Of a stretch of 64,000 bases of DNA, positions 24,272 through 39,999 are shown piece by piece. The translations under genes were made by a program, and so were the position numbers. This DNA comes from Siphonodentalium dalli (lineage: Eukaryota; Mollusca; Scaphopoda; Gadilida; Siphonodentaliidae): NCBI GenBank assembly GCA_032622095.1, contig CP136064.1, positions 3,034,280 to 3,098,279 of the forward strand, read 5' to 3'. Under the pieces are notes generated by a model, which searched no databases, had not been told where the DNA came from, and was given only the letters and a program-made list of their open reading frames with translations. Each line of letters starts with the position of its first letter. Within the stretch, counting starts at the first letter, position 1.

Positions 24272-27060
24272 TATATAAACGCTCTTCATTATTTCCATAT
24301 AAGAAATATAGTAACAAACAACGCCCTTTATGCTTACCATATCCGGATCTATACAAAAGTCAGGAAACGTAACGAACTGTTTATGCCATAGTTCTGTATG
24401 ATATAACAACAAATTCTGCCTATATTTTACTATTTCTGTTTATGGCGGTTTTTGACGGAGCTGAATATTTTAACAGCATACCCACCGCCAAAGACAGTCC
24501 GTATCTTTAATATGAGCAATAAAAGATGTTTTTTTATAAATACCAAATGCTCTCACCATACCCTGAAGCTGCACGTTGCATGGAAAATGATATATTGAGA
24601 TGTCTGCCTAATGTCGGATTATTTCAAGAGTCTCCCGAATGTCGTTTCATGCTGTTAGGTATATGTATATCATTACATGGTATTGGTTATAATAATTAAA
24701 GGCACGGGCGGCGTTCGTTGCAGAACTATCCATATGTGATCAAATCGCCACCAACAGATGGAATATTAAAATATATATAGCTTTGTTGAGATGTCCCCCT
24801 AAGGTCGTTAATTTTGTTAGCTATATGTATATGTATATGAGTACATGGCATTGGTTATAATAATTAAAGGCACGGGCGGTGTTCGTTGCAGAAATATTAA
24901 TATGTGGTCAAATCGCCACCAACAGATGGAATATTAAAATATGTACAGTTTTGTTCATATGCAAACGTAATCAGCGCGTGAATAGTGTATTGTCCTCAAT
25001 GTGTACGATGATTGCGTAAACAACAGCATGCTCGTGTTACAGAAGTTTTGCTTCTGTTTACAAAACACAACGCAATCATATTGGTTAATCACACAAACAT
25101 TATATAAACGCTCTTCATTATTTCCATATAAGAAAAGTAGTAACAAACAACGCTCTTTATGCTTACCATGTCCGGATCTATACAATAGTCAGGAAACGTA
25201 ACGGTTTTTTCCTTTTGTTTGCACAACAAAGTGAAAACAAATGACAATAACATACTGTTTATGCCATATTTCTGTATGATATAACAACAACTTCTGCCTA
25301 TATTTTACTATTTCTGTTTATGGCGGTTTTTGACGGAGATGAATATTTTAACAGCATACCCACCGCCAACAACGCCCGTATCTTTAATATGAGCAATAAA
25401 AGATGTTTTTTTATTAATACCAAATGCTCTCATCATACCCAGAAGCTGCACGTTGCGTGGAAAATGATATATTGAGATGTCTGCCTAAGGTCGGATTATT
25501 TCAAGAGTCTCCCGAATGTCGTTTCATGTTGTTAGGTATATGTATATCATTACATGGTATTGGTTATAATAATTAAAGGCACGGGCGCCGTTCGTTGCAG
25601 AACTATTCATATGTGATCAAATCGCCACCAACAGATGGAATATTACAATATATATAGCTTTGTCGAGATGTCTCCCTAAGGTCGGATTATTTCAAGAGTC
25701 TCACTAATGTCGTTAATTTTGTTAGCTATATGTATATGTATATCAGTACATGCCATTGGTTATAATAATTAAAGGCACGGGTGGCGTTCGTTGCAGAACT
25801 ATTCATATGTGATCAAATCGCCACCAACAGATGGAATATTAAAATATATATAGCTTTGTCGAGATGTCTCCCTAAGGTCGGATTATTTCAAGAGTCTCCC
25901 TAATGTCGTTAATTTTGTTAGCTATATGTATATGTATATCAGTACATGGCATTGGTTATAATAATTAAAGGCACGGGCGGTGTTCGTTGCAGACATATTA
26001 ATATGTGGTCAAATCGCCACCAACAGATGGAATATTAAAATATGTACAGTTTTGTTCATATACAAACGTAATCAGCTCATGAATAGTGTATTGTCCTCAA
26101 TGTGTACGATGATTGCGTAAACAACAGCATGCTCGTGTTACGGAAGTTTTGCTTCTGTTTACATAACACAACGCAATCAAATTGGTTAATCACACAAACA
26201 TTATATAAACGCTCTTCATTATTTCCATATAAGAAATATAGTAACAAACAACGCTCTTTATGCTTACCATATCCGGATCTATACAAAAGTCAGGAAACGT
26301 AACGTACTGTTTATGCCATAGTTCTGTATGATATAACAACAAATTCTGCCTATATTTTACTATTTCTGTGTATGGCGGTTTTTGACGGAGCTGAATATTT
26401 TAACAGCATACCCACCGCCAAAGACAGCCCGTATCTTTAATATGAGCAATAACAGATGTTTTTTTATTAATACCAAATGCTCTCAACATACCCAGAAGCT
26501 GCACGTTGCATGGAAAATGATATATTGAGATGTCTGCCTATAAGGTCGGATTATTTCAAGAGTCTCCCGAATGTCTTTTCATGTTGTTAGGTATATGTAT
26601 ATCATTACATGGTATTGGTTATAATAATTAAAGGCACGGGCGGCGTTCGTTGCAGAACTATTCATATGTGATCAAATCGCCACCAACAGATGGAGTATTA
26701 AAATATATATAGCTGTGTCGAGATGTCTCCCTAAGGTCGGATTATTTCAAGAGTCTCCCTAATGTCGTTAATTTTGTTAGCTATATGTATATGTATATCA
26801 GTACATGGAATTGGTTATAATAATTAAAGGCACGGGCCGTGTTCGTTGCAGAAATATTGATATGTGGTCAAATCGCCACCAACAGATGGAATATTAAAAT
26901 ATGTACAGTTTTGTTCATATGCAAACGTAATCAGCGCACGAATAGTGTATTGTCCTCAATGTGTACGATGATTGCGTAAACAACAGCATGCTCGTGTTAC
27001 CGAAGTTTTGCTTCTGTTTACATAACACAACGCAATCATATTGGTTAATCACACAAACAT
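24272..27060. repeat. 2,789-bp higher-order repeat of array 2, copy 2
   Basis: Second copy of the preceding block. Similarity breaks near 27061, where CGCTCCTCATT and AAGAAAAATAG replace CGCTCTTCATT and AAGAAATATAG. Its right part overlaps the first copy of the 4.63-kb higher-order repeat. Confidence 0.8.
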
Positions 27061-30000
27061 TATATAAACGCTCCTCATTATTTCCATATAAGAAAAATAG
27101 TAACAAACAACGCTCTTTATGCTTACCATATCCGGATCTATACAATAGTCAGGAAACGTAACGGTTTTTTCCTTTTGTTTGCACAACAAAGTGAAAACAA
27201 TTGATAATAACATACTGTTTATGCCATATTTCTGTATGATATAACAACAACTTCTGCCTATATTTTACTATTTCTGTTTATGGCGGTTTTTGACGGAGAT
27301 GAATATTTTAACAGCATACCCACCGCCAACACCGCCCGTATCTTTAATATGAGCAATAAAAGATGTTTTTTTATTAATACCAAATGCTCTCATCATACCC
27401 AGAATCTGCACGTTGCATGGAAAATGATATATTGAGATGTCTGCCTAAGGTCGGATTATTTCAAGAGTCTCCCGAATGTCGTTTCATGTTGTTAGGTATA
27501 AGTATATCATTACATGGTATTGGTTATAATAATTAAAGGCACGGGCGCCGTTCGTTGCAGAACTATTCATATGTGATCAAATCGCCACCAACAGATGGAA
27601 TATTAAAATATATATAGCTTTGTCGAGATGTCTCCCTAAGGTCGGATTATTTCAAGAGTCTCCCTAATGTCGTTAATTTTGTTAGCTATATGTATATGTA
27701 TATCAGTACATGGCATTGGTTATAATAATTAAAGGCACGGGCGGTGTTCGTTGCAGAAATATTAATATGTGGTCAAATCGCCACCAACAGATGGAATATT
27801 AAAATATGTACAGTTTTGTTCATATACAAACGTAATCAGCGCATGAATAGTGTATTGTCCTCAATGTGTACGATGATTGCGTAAACAACAGCATGCTCGT
27901 GTTACAGAAGTTTTGCTTCTGTTTACAAAACACAACGCAATCATATTGGTTAATCACACAAACATTATATAAACGCTCTTCATTATTTCCATATAAGAAA
28001 AATAGTAACAAATAACGCTCTTTATGCTTACCATATCCGGATCTATACAAAAGTCAGGAAACGTAACGGTTTTTTCCTTTTGTTTGCACAACAAAGTGAA
28101 AACAATTGACAATAATATACTGTTTATGCCATATTTCTGTATGATATAACAACAACTTCTGCCTATATTTTACTATTTCTGTTTATGGCGGTTTTTGACG
28201 GAGATGAATATTTTAATAGCATACCCACCGCCAACACCGCCCGTATCTTTAATATGAGCAATAAAAGATGTTTTTTTATTAATACCAAATGCTCTCACCA
28301 TACCCAGAAGCTGCACGTTGCATGGAAAATGATATATTGAGATGTCTGCTTAAGGTCGGATTATTTCAAGAGTCTCCCGAATGTCGTTTCATGTTGTTAG
28401 GTATATGTATATCATTACATGGTATTGGTTATAATAATTAAAGGCACGGGCGGCATTCGTTGCAGAACTATTCACATGTGATCAAATCGCCACCAACAGA
28501 TGGAATATTAAAATATATATAGCTTTGTCGAGATGTCTCCCTAAGGTCGGATTATTTCAAGAGTCTCCCTAATGTCGTTAATTTTGTTAGCTATATGTAT
28601 ATGTATATCAGGACATGGCATTGGTTATAATAATTACAGGCACGGGCGGTGTTCGTTGCAGAAATATTAATATGTGGTCAAATCGCCACCAACAGATGGA
28701 ATATTAAAATATGTACAGTTTTGTTCATATGCAAACGTAATCAGCGCATGAATAGTGTATTGTCCTCAATGTGTACGATGATTGCGTAAACAACAGCATG
28801 CTCGTGTTATAAAAGTTTTGCTTCTGTTTACATAACACAACGCAATCATATTAGTTAATCACACAAACATTATATAAACGCTCTTCATTATTTCCATATA
28901 AGAAATATAGTAACAAACAACGCTCTTTATGCTTACCATATCCGGATCTATACAAAAGTCAGGAAACGTAACGTAAAGTTTATGCCATAGTTCTGTATGA
29001 TATAACAACAAATTCTGCCTATATTTTACTATTTCTGTTTATGGCGGTTTTTGACGGAGCTGAATATTTTAACAGCATACCCACCGCCAAAGACAGCCCG
29101 TATCTTTAATATGAGCAATAAAAGATGTTTTTTTATTAATACCAAATGCTCTCACCATACCCAGAAGCTGCACGTTGCATGGAAAATGATATATTGAGAT
29201 GTCTGCCTAAGGTCGGATTATTTCAAGAGTCTCCCGAATGTCGTTTCATGTTGTTAGGTATATGTATATCATATCATTACATGGTATTGGTTATAATAAT
29301 TAAAGGTACGGGCGGCGTTCGTTGCAGAACTATTCATATGTAATCAAATCGCCACCAACAGATGAAATATTAAAATATATATAGCTTTGTCGAGATGTCT
29401 CCCTAAGGTCGGATTATTTCAAGAGTCTCCCTAATGTCGTTAATTTTGTTAGCTATATGTATATGTATATGAGTACATGGCATTGGTTATAATAATTAAA
29501 GGCACGGGCGGTGTTCGTTGCAGAAATATTAATATGTGGTCAAATCGCCACCAACAGATGGAATATTAAAATATGTACAGTTTTGTTCATATGCAAACGT
29601 AATCAGCGCACGAATAGTGTATTGTCCTCAATGTGTACGATGATTGCGTAAACAACAGCATGCTCGTGTTACCGAAGTTTTGCTTCTGTTTACATAACAC
29701 AACGCAATCATATTGGTTAATCACACAAACATTATATAAACGCTCTTCATTACTTCCATATAAGAAAAATAGTAACAAAAAACGCTCTTTATGCTTACCA
29801 TATCCGGATCTATACAAAAGTCAGGAAACGTAACGGTTTTTTCCTTTAGTTTGCACAACAAAGTGAAAACAATTGACAATAACATACTGTTTATGCCATA
29901 TTTCTGTATGATATAAAAAACAACAAATTCTGCCTATATTTTATTATTTCTGTTTATGGCGGTTTTTGACGGAGATGAATATTTTAACAGCATACCCACC

Positions 30001-30736
30001 GCCAACACCGCCCGTATCTATAATATGAGCAATAAAATATGTTTTTTATTAATACCAAATGCTCTCACCATACACAGAAGCTGCACGTTGCATGGAAAAT
30101 GATATATTGAGATGTCTGTCTAAGGTCGGATTATTTCAAGAGTCTCCCGAATGTCGTTTCATGTTGTTAGGTATATGTATATCATTACATGGTATTGGTT
30201 ATAATAATTAAAGGTACGGGCGGCGTTCGTTGCAGAACTATTCATATGTAATCAAATCGCCACCAACAGATGGAATATTAAAATATATATAGCTTTGTCG
30301 AGATGTCTCCCTAAGGTCGGATTATTTCAAGAGTCTCCCTAATGTCGTTAATTTTGTTAGCTATATGTATATGTATATCAGTACATGGCATTGGTTATAA
30401 TAATTAAAGGCACGGGTGGCGTTCGTTGCAGAACTATTCATATGTGATCAAATCGCCACCAACAGATGGAATATTAAAATATATATAGCTTTGTCGAGAT
30501 GTCTCCCTAAGGTCGGATTATTTCAAGAGTCTCCCTAATGTCGTTAATTTTGTTAGCTATATGTATATGTATATCAGTACATGGCATTGGTTATAATAAT
30601 TAAAGGCACGGGCGGTGTTCGTTGCAGAAATATTAATATGTGGTCAAATCGCCACCAACAGATGGAATATTAAAATATGTACAGTTTTGTTCATATACAA
30701 ACGTAATCAGCGCATGAATAGTGTATTGTCCTCAAT
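26102..30736. repeat. 4.63-kb higher-order repeat of array 2, copy 1
   Basis: Five units of about 859, 905, 905, 862 and 1104 bp make a 4,635-bp block. It is the most diverged of the series; for example, it lacks the CACTCTCTTTATGC and GCACGAGCGCC variants seen in copies 2 and 3. The start point is chosen at a unit landmark and is not a biological border. Confidence 0.85.
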
Positions 30737-33700
30737 GTGTACGATGATTGCGTAAACAACAGCATGCTCGTGTTACGGAAGTTTTGCTTCTGTTTACATA
30801 ACACAACGCAATCAAATTGGTTAATCACACAAACATTATATAAACGCTCTTCATTATTTCCATATAAGAAATATAGTAACAAACAACGCTCTTTATGCTT
30901 ACCATATCCGGATCTATACAAAAGTCAGGAAACGTAACGTACTGTTTATGCCATAGTTCTGTATGATATAACAACACATTCTGCCTATATTTTACTATTT
31001 CTGTGTATGGCGGTTTTTGACGGAGCTGAATATTTTAACAGCATACCCACCGCCAAAGACAGCCCGTATCTTTAATATGAGCAATAACAGATGTTTTTTT
31101 TATTAATACCAAATGCTCTCACCATACCCAGAAGCTGCACGTTGCATGGAAAATGATATATTGAGATGTCTGCCTAAGGTCGGATTATTTCAAGAGTCTC
31201 CCGAATGTCTTTTCATGTTGTTAGGTATATGTATATCATTACATGGTATTGGTTATAATAATTAAAGGCACGGGCGGCGTTCGTTGCAGAACTATTCATA
31301 TGTGATCAAATCGCCACCAACAGATGGAATATTAAAATATATATAGCTGTGTCGAGATGTCTCCCTAAGGTCGGATTATTTCAAGAGTCTCCCTAATGTC
31401 GTTAATTTTGTTAGCTATATATATATGTATATCAGTACATGGAATTGGTTATAATAATTAAAGGCACGGGCCGTGTTCGTTGCAGAAATATTGATATGTG
31501 GTCAAATCGCCACCAACAGATGGAATATTAAAATATGTACAGTTTTGTTCATATGCAAACGTAATCAGCGCACGAATAGTGTATTGTCCTCAATGTGTAC
31601 GATGATTGCGTAAACAACAGCATGCTCGTGTTACAGAAGTTTTGCTTCTGTTTACATAACACAACGCAATCATATTGGTTAATCACACAAACATTATATA
31701 AACGCTCTTCATTATTTCCATATAAGAAAAATAGTAACAAACCACTCTCTTTATGCTTACCATATCCGGATCTATACAATAGTCAGGAAACGTAACGGTT
31801 TTTTCCTTTTGTTTGCACAACAAAGTGAAAACAATTGATAATAACATACTGTTTATGCCATATTTCTGTATGATATAACAACAACTTCTGCCTATATTTT
31901 ACTATTTCTGTTTATGGCGGTTTTTGACGGAGATGAATATTTTAACAGCATACCCACCGCCAACACCGCCCGTATCTTTAATATGAGCAATAAAAGATGT
32001 TTTTTTATTAATACCAAATGCTCTCATCATACCCAGAAGCTGCACGTTGCATGGAAAATGATATATTGAGATGTCTGCCTAAGGTCGGATTATTTCAAGA
32101 GTCTCCCGAATGTCGTTTCATGTTGTTAGGTATATGTATATCATTACATGGTATTGGTTATAATAATTAAAGGCACGAGCGCCGTTCGTTGCAGAACTAT
32201 TCATATGTGATCAAATCGCCACCAACAGATGGAATATAAAAATATATATAGCTTTGTCGAGATGTCTCCCTAAGGTCGGATTATTTCAAGAGTCTCCCTA
32301 ATGTCGTTAATTTTGTTAGCTATATGTATATGTATATCAGTACATGGCATTGGTTATAATAATTAAAGGCACGGGTGGCGTTCGTTGCAGAACTATTCAT
32401 ATGTGATCAAATCGCCACCAACATATGGAATATTAAAACATGTACAGTTTTGTTCATATGCAAACGTAATCAGCGCGTGAATAGTGTATTGTCCTCAATG
32501 TGTACGATGATTGCGTAAACAACAGCATGCTCGTGTTACAGAAGTTTTGCTTCTGTTTACAAAACACAACGCAATCATATTGGTTAATCACACAAACATT
32601 ATATAAACGCTCTTCATTATTTCCATATAAGAAAAATAGTAACAAACAACGCTCTTTATGCTTACCATATCCGGATCTATACAAAAGTCAGGAAACGTAA
32701 CGGTTTTTTCCTTTTGTTTGCACAACAAAGTGAAAACAATTGACAATAATATACTGTTTATGCCATATTTCTGTATGATATAACAACAACTTTTGCCTAT
32801 ATTTTACTATTTCTGTTTATGGCGGTTTTTGACGGAGATGAATATTTTAATAGCATACCCACCGCCAACACCGCCCGTATCTTTAATATGAGCAATAAAA
32901 GATGTTTTTTTATTAATACCAAATGCTCTCACCATACCCAGAAGCTGCACGTTGCATGGAAAATGATATATTGAGATGTCTGCTTAAGGTCGGATTATTT
33001 CAAGAGTCTCCCGAATGTCGTTTCATGTTGTTAGGTATATGTATATCATTACATGGTATTGGTTATAATAATTAAAGGCACGGGCGGCATTCGTTGCAGA
33101 ACTATTCATATGTGATCAAATCGCCACCAACAGATGGAATATTAAAATATATATAGCTTTGTCGAGATGTCTCCCTAAGGTCGGATTATTTCAAGAGTCT
33201 CCCTAATGTCGTTAATTTTGTTAGCTATATGTATATGTATATCAGGACATGGCATTGGTTATAATAATTACAGGCACGGGCGGTGTTCGTTGCAGAAATA
33301 TTAATATGTGGTCAAATCGCCACCAACAGATGGAATATTAAAATATGTACAGTTTTGTTCATATGCAAACGTAATCAGCGCATGAATAGTGTATTGTCCT
33401 CAATGTGTACGATGATTGCGTAAACAACAGCATGCTCGTGTTATAAAAGTTTTGCTTCTGTTTACATAACACAACGCAATCATATTAGTTAATCACACAA
33501 ACATTATATAAACGCTCTTCATTATTTCCATATAAGAAATATAGTAACAAACAACGCTCTTTATGCTTACCATATCCGGATCTATACAAAAGTCAGGAAA
33601 CGTAACGTAAAGTTTATGCCATAGTTCTGTATGATATAACAACAAATTCTGCCTATATTTTACTATTTCTGTTTATGGCGGTTTTTGACGGAGCTGAATA

Positions 33701-35370
33701 TTTTAACAGCATACCCACCGCCAAAGACAGCCCGTATCTTTAATATGAGCAATAAAAGATGTTTTTTTATTAATACCAAATGCTCTCACCATACCCAGAA
33801 GCTGCACGTTGCATGGAAAATGATATATTGAGATGTCTGCCTAAGGTCGGATTATTTCAAGAGTCTCCCGAATGTCGTTTCATGTTGTTAGGTATATGTA
33901 TATCATATCATTACATGGTATTGGTTATAATAATTAAAGGTACGGGCGGCGTTCGTTGCAGAACTATTCATATGTAATCAAATCGCCACCAACAGATGAA
34001 ATATTAAAATATATATAGCTTTGTCGAGATGTCTCCCTAAGGTCGGATTATTTCAAGAGTCTCCCTAATGTCGTTAATTTTGTTAGCTATATGTATATGT
34101 ATATGAGTACATGGCATTGGTTATAATAATTAAAGGCACGGGCGGTGTTCGTTGCAGAAATATTAATATGTGGTCAAATCGCCACCAACAGATGGAATAT
34201 TAAAATATGTACAGTTTTGTTCATATGCAAACGTAATCAGCGCACGAATAGTGTATTGTCCTCAATGTGTACGATGATTGCGTAAACAACAGCATGCTCG
34301 TGTTACCGAAGTTTTGCTTCTGTTTACATAACACAACGCAATCATATTGGTTAATCACACAAACATTATATAAACGCTCTTCATTACTTCCATATAAGAA
34401 AAATAGTAACAAAAAACGCTCTTTATGCTTACCATATCCGGATCTATACAAAAGTCAGGAAACGTAACGGTTTTTTCCTTTAGTTTGCACAACAAAGTGA
34501 AAACAATTGACAATAACATACTGTTTATGCCATATTTCTGTATGATATAAAAAACAACAAATTCTGCCTATATTTTATTATTTCTGTTTATGGCGGTTTT
34601 TGACGGAGATGAATATTTTAACAGCATACCCACCGCCAACACCGCCCGTATCTATAATATGAGCAATAAAATATGTTTTTTATTAATACCAAATGCTCTC
34701 ACCATACACAGAAGCTGCACGTTGCATGGAAAATGATATATTGAGATGTCTGTCTAAGGTCGGATTATTTCAAGAGTCTCCCGAATGTCGTTTCATGTTG
34801 TTAGGTATATGTATATCATTACATGGTATTGGTTATAATAATTAAAGGTACGGGCGGCGTTCGTTGCAGAACTATTCATATGTAATCAAATCGCCACCAA
34901 CAGATGGAATATTAAAATATATATAGCTTTGTCGAGATGTCTCCCTAAGGTCGGATTATTTCAAGAGTCTCCCTAATGTCGTTAATTTTGTTAGCTATAT
35001 GTATATGTATATCAGTACATGGCATTGGTTATAATAATTAAAGGCACGGGTGGCGTTCGTTGCAGAACTATTCATATGTGATCAAATCGCCACCAACAGA
35101 TGGAATATTAAAATATATATAGCTTTGTCGAGATGTCTCCCTAAGGTCGGATTATTTCAAGAGTCTCCCTAATGTCGTTAATTTTGTTAGCTATATGTAT
35201 ATGTATATCAGTACATGGCATTGGTTATAATAATTAAAGGCACGGGCGGTGTTCGTTGCAGAAATATTAATATGTGGTCAAATCGCCACCAACAGATGGA
35301 ATATTAAAATATGTACAGTTTTGTTCATATACAAACGTAATCAGCGCATGAATAGTGTATTGTCCTCAAT
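30737..35370. repeat. 4.63-kb higher-order repeat of array 2, copy 2
   Basis: This 4,634-bp block shares private variants with copy 3 over its whole length, for example CACTCTCTTTATGC at about 31744 and 36378, and GCACGAGCGCC at about 32173 and 36807. The two are close to identical by eye, so the duplication is recent or has been homogenised. Confidence 0.88.
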
Positions 35371-38300
35371 GTGTACGATGATTGCGTAAACAACAGCATG
35401 CTCGTGTTACGGAAGTTTTGCTTCTGTTTACATAACACAACGCAATCAAATTGGTTAATCACACAAACATTATATAAACGCTCTTCATTATTTCCATATA
35501 AGAAATATAGTAACAAACAACGCTCTTTATGCTTACCATATCCGGATCTATACAAAAGTCAGGAAACGTAACGTACTGTTTATGCCATAGTTCTGTATGA
35601 TATAACAACACATTCTGCCTATATTTTACTATTTCTGTGTATGGCGGTTTTTGACGGAGCTGAATATTTTAACAGCATACCCACCGCCAAAGACAGCCCG
35701 TATCTTTAATATGAGCAATAACAGATGTTTTTTTTATTAATACCAAATGCTCTCACCATACCCAGAAGCTGCACGTTGCATGGAAAATGATATATTGAGA
35801 TGTCTGCCTAAGGTCGGATTATTTCAAGAGTCTCCCGAATGTCTTTTCATGTTGTTAGGTATATGTATATCATTACATGGTATTGGTTATAATAATTAAA
35901 GGCACGGGCGGCGTTCGTTGCAGAACTATTCATATGTGATCAAATCGCCACCAACAGATGGAATATTAAAATATATATAGCTGTGTCGAGATGTCTCCCT
36001 AAGGTCGGATTATTTCAAGAGTCTCCCTAATGTCGTTAATTTTGTTAGCTATATATATATGTATATCAGTACATGGAATTGGTTATAATAATTAAAGGCA
36101 CGGGCCGTGTTCGTTGCAGAAATATTGATATGTGGTCAAATCGCCACCAACAGATGGAATATTAAAATATGTACAGTTTTGTTCATATGCAAACGTAATC
36201 AGCGCACGAATAGTGTATTGTCCTCAATGTGTACGATGATTGCGTAAACAACAGCATGCTCGTGTTACAGAAGTTTTGCTTCTGTTTACATAACACAACG
36301 CAATCATATTGGTTAATCACACAAACATTATATAAACGCTCTTCATTATTTCCATATAAGAAAAATAGTAACAAACCACTCTCTTTATGCTTACCATATC
36401 CGGATCTATACAATAGTCAGGAAACGTAACGGTTTTTTCCTTTTGTTTGCACAACAAAGTGAAAACAATTGATAATAACATACTGTTTATGCCATATTTC
36501 TGTATGATATAACAACAACTTCTGCCTATATTTTACTATTTCTGTTTATGGCGGTTTTTGACGGAGATGAATATTTTAACAGCATACCCACCGCCAACAC
36601 CGCCCGTATCTTTAATATGAGCAATAAAAGATGTTTTTTTATTAATACCAAATGCTCTCATCATACCCAGAAGCTGCACGTTGCATGGAAAATGATATAT
36701 TGAGATGTCTGCCTAAGGTCGGATTATTTCAAGAGTCTCCCGAATGTCGTTTCATGTTGTTAGGTATATGTATATCATTACATGGTATTGGTTATAATAA
36801 TTAAAGGCACGAGCGCCGTTCGTTGCAGAACTATTCATATGTGATCAAATCGCCACCAACAGATGGAATATAAAAATATATATAGCTTTGTCGAGATGTC
36901 TCCCTAAGGTCGGATTATTTCAAGAGTCTCCCTAATGTCGTTAATTTTGTTAGCTATATGTATATGTATATCAGTACATGGCATTGGTTATAATAATTAA
37001 AGGCACGGGTGGCGTTCGTTGCAGAACTATTCATATGTGATCAAATCGCCACCAACATATGGAATATTAAAACATGTACAGTTTTGTTCATATGCAAACG
37101 TAATCAGCGCGTGAATAGTGTATTGTCCTCAATGTGTACGATGATTGCGTAAACAACAGCATGCTCGTGTTACAGAAGTTTTGCTTCTGTTTACAAAACA
37201 CAACGCAATCATATTGGTTAATCACACAAACATTATATAAACGCTCTTCATTATTTCCATATAAGAAAAATAGTAACAAACAACGCTCTTTATGCTTACC
37301 ATATCCGGATCTATACAAAAGTCAGGAAACGTAACGGTTTTTTCCTTTTGTTTGCACAACAAAGTGAAAACAATTGACAATAATATACTGTTTATGCCAT
37401 ATTTCTGTATGATATAACAACAACTTTTGCCTATATTTTACTATTTCTGTTTATGGCGGTTTTTGACGGAGATGAATATTTTAATAGCATACCCACCGCC
37501 AACACCGCCCGTATCTTTAATATGAGCAATAAAAGATGTTTTTTTATTAATACCAAATGCTCTCACCATACCCAGAAGCTGCACGTTGCATGGAAAATGA
37601 TATATTGAGATGTCTGCTTAAGGTCGGATTATTTCAAGAGTCTCCCGAATGTCGTTTCATGTTGTTAGGTATATGTATATCATTACATGGTATTGGTTAT
37701 AATAATTAAAGGCACGGGCGGCATTCGTTGCAGAACTATTCATATGTGATCAAATCGCCACCAACAGATGGAATATTAAAATATATATAGCTTTGTCGAG
37801 ATGTCTCCCTAAGGTCGGATTATTTCAAGAGTCTCCCTAATGTCGTTAATTTTGTTAGCTATATGTATATGTATATCAGGACATGGCATTGGTTATAATA
37901 ATTACAGGCACGGGCGGTGTTCGTTGCAGAAATATTAATATGTGGTCAAATCGCCACCAACAGATGGAATATTAAAATATGTACAGTTTTGTTCATATGC
38001 AAACGTAATCAGCGCATGAATAGTGTATTGTCCTCAATGTGTACGATGATTGCGTAAACAACAGCATGCTCGTGTTATAAAAGTTTTGCTTCTGTTTACA
38101 TAACACAACGCAATCATATTAGTTAATCACACAAACATTATATAAACGCTCTTCATTATTTCCATATAAGAAATATAGTAACAAACAACGCTCTTTATGC
38201 TTACCATATCCGGATCTATACAAAAGTCAGGAAACGTAACGTAAAGTTTATGCCATAGTTCTGTATGATATAACAACAAATTCTGCCTATATTTTACTAT

Positions 38301-39999
38301 TTCTGTTTATGGCGGTTTTTGACGGAGCTGAATATTTTAACAGCATACCCACCGCCAAAGACAGCCCGTATCTTTAATATGAGCAATAAAAGATGTTTTT
38401 TTATTAATACCAAATGCTCTCACCATACCCAGAAGCTGCACGTTGCATGGAAAATGATATATTGAGATGTCTGCCTAAGGTCGGATTATTTCAAGAGTCT
38501 CCCGAATGTCGTTTCATGTTGTTAGGTATATGTATATCATTACATGGTATTGGTTATAATAATTAAAGGTACGGGCGGCGTTCGTTGCAGAACTATTCAT
38601 ATGTAATCAAATCGCCACCAACAGATGAAATATTAAAATATATATAGCTTTGTCGAGATGTCTCCCTAAGGTCGGATTATTTCAAGAGTCTCCCTAATGT
38701 CGTTAATTTTGTTAGCTATATGTATATGTATATGAGTACATGGCATTGGTTATAATAATTAAAGGCACGGGCGGTGTTCGTTGCAGAAATATTAATATGT
38801 GGTCAAATCGCCACCAACAGATGGAATATTAAAATATGTACAGTTTTGTTCATATGCAAACGTAATCAGCGCACGAATAGTGTATTGTCCTCAATGTGTA
38901 CGATGATTGCGTAAACAACAGCATGCTCGTGTTACCGAAGTTTTGCTTCTGTTTACATAACACAACGCAATCATATTGGTTAATCACACAAACATTATAT
39001 AAACGCTCTTCATTACTTCCATATAAGAAAAATAGTAACAAAAAACGCTCTTTATGCTTACCATATCCGGATCTATACAAAAGTCAGGAAACGTAACGGT
39101 TTTTTCCTTTAGTTTGCACAACAAAGTGAAAACAATTGACAATAACATACTGTTTATGCCATATTTCTGTATGATATAAAAAACAACAAATTCTGCCTAT
39201 ATTTTATTATTTCTGTTTATGGCGGTTTTTGACGGAGATGAATATTTTAACAGCATACCCACCGCCAACACCGCCCGTATCTATAATATGAGCAATAAAA
39301 TATGTTTTTTATTAATACCAAATGCTCTCACCATACACAGAAGCTGCACGTTGCATGGAAAATGATATATTGAGATGTCTGTCTAAGGTCGGATTATTTC
39401 AAGAGTCTCCCGAATGTCGTTTCATGTTGTTAGGTATATGTATATCATTACATGGTATTGGTTATAATAATTAAAGGTACGGGCGGCGTTCGTTGCAGAA
39501 CTATTCATATGTAATCAAATCGCCACCAACAGATGGAATATTAAAATATATATAGCTTTGTCGAGATGTCTCCCTAAGGTCGGATTATTTCAAGAGTCTC
39601 CATAATGTCGTTAATTTTGTTAGCTATATGTATATGTATATCAGTACATGGCATTGGTTATAATAATTAAAGGCACGGGTGGCGTTCGTTGCAGAACTAT
39701 TCATATGTGATCAAATCGCCACCAACAGATGGAATATTAAAATATATATAGCTTTGTCGAGATGTCTCCCTAAGGTCGGATTATTTCAAGAGTCTCCCTA
39801 ATGTCGTTAATTTTGTTAGCTATATGTATATGTATATCAGTACATGGCATTGGTTATAATAATTAAAGGCACGGGCGGTGTTCGTTGCAGAAATATTAAT
39901 ATGTGGTCAAATCGCCACCAACAGATGGAATATTAAAATATGTACAGTTTTGTTCATATACAAACGTAATCAGCGCATGAATAGTGTATTGTCCTCAAT
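35371..39999. repeat. 4.63-kb higher-order repeat of array 2, copy 3
   Basis: This block is 4,629 bp, five bases shorter than copy 2. The difference is one event: ATATCATATCATTAC (about 29266 and 33900) is ATATCATTAC here (about 38537), loss of one of two tandem 5-bp motifs. Confidence 0.88.
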
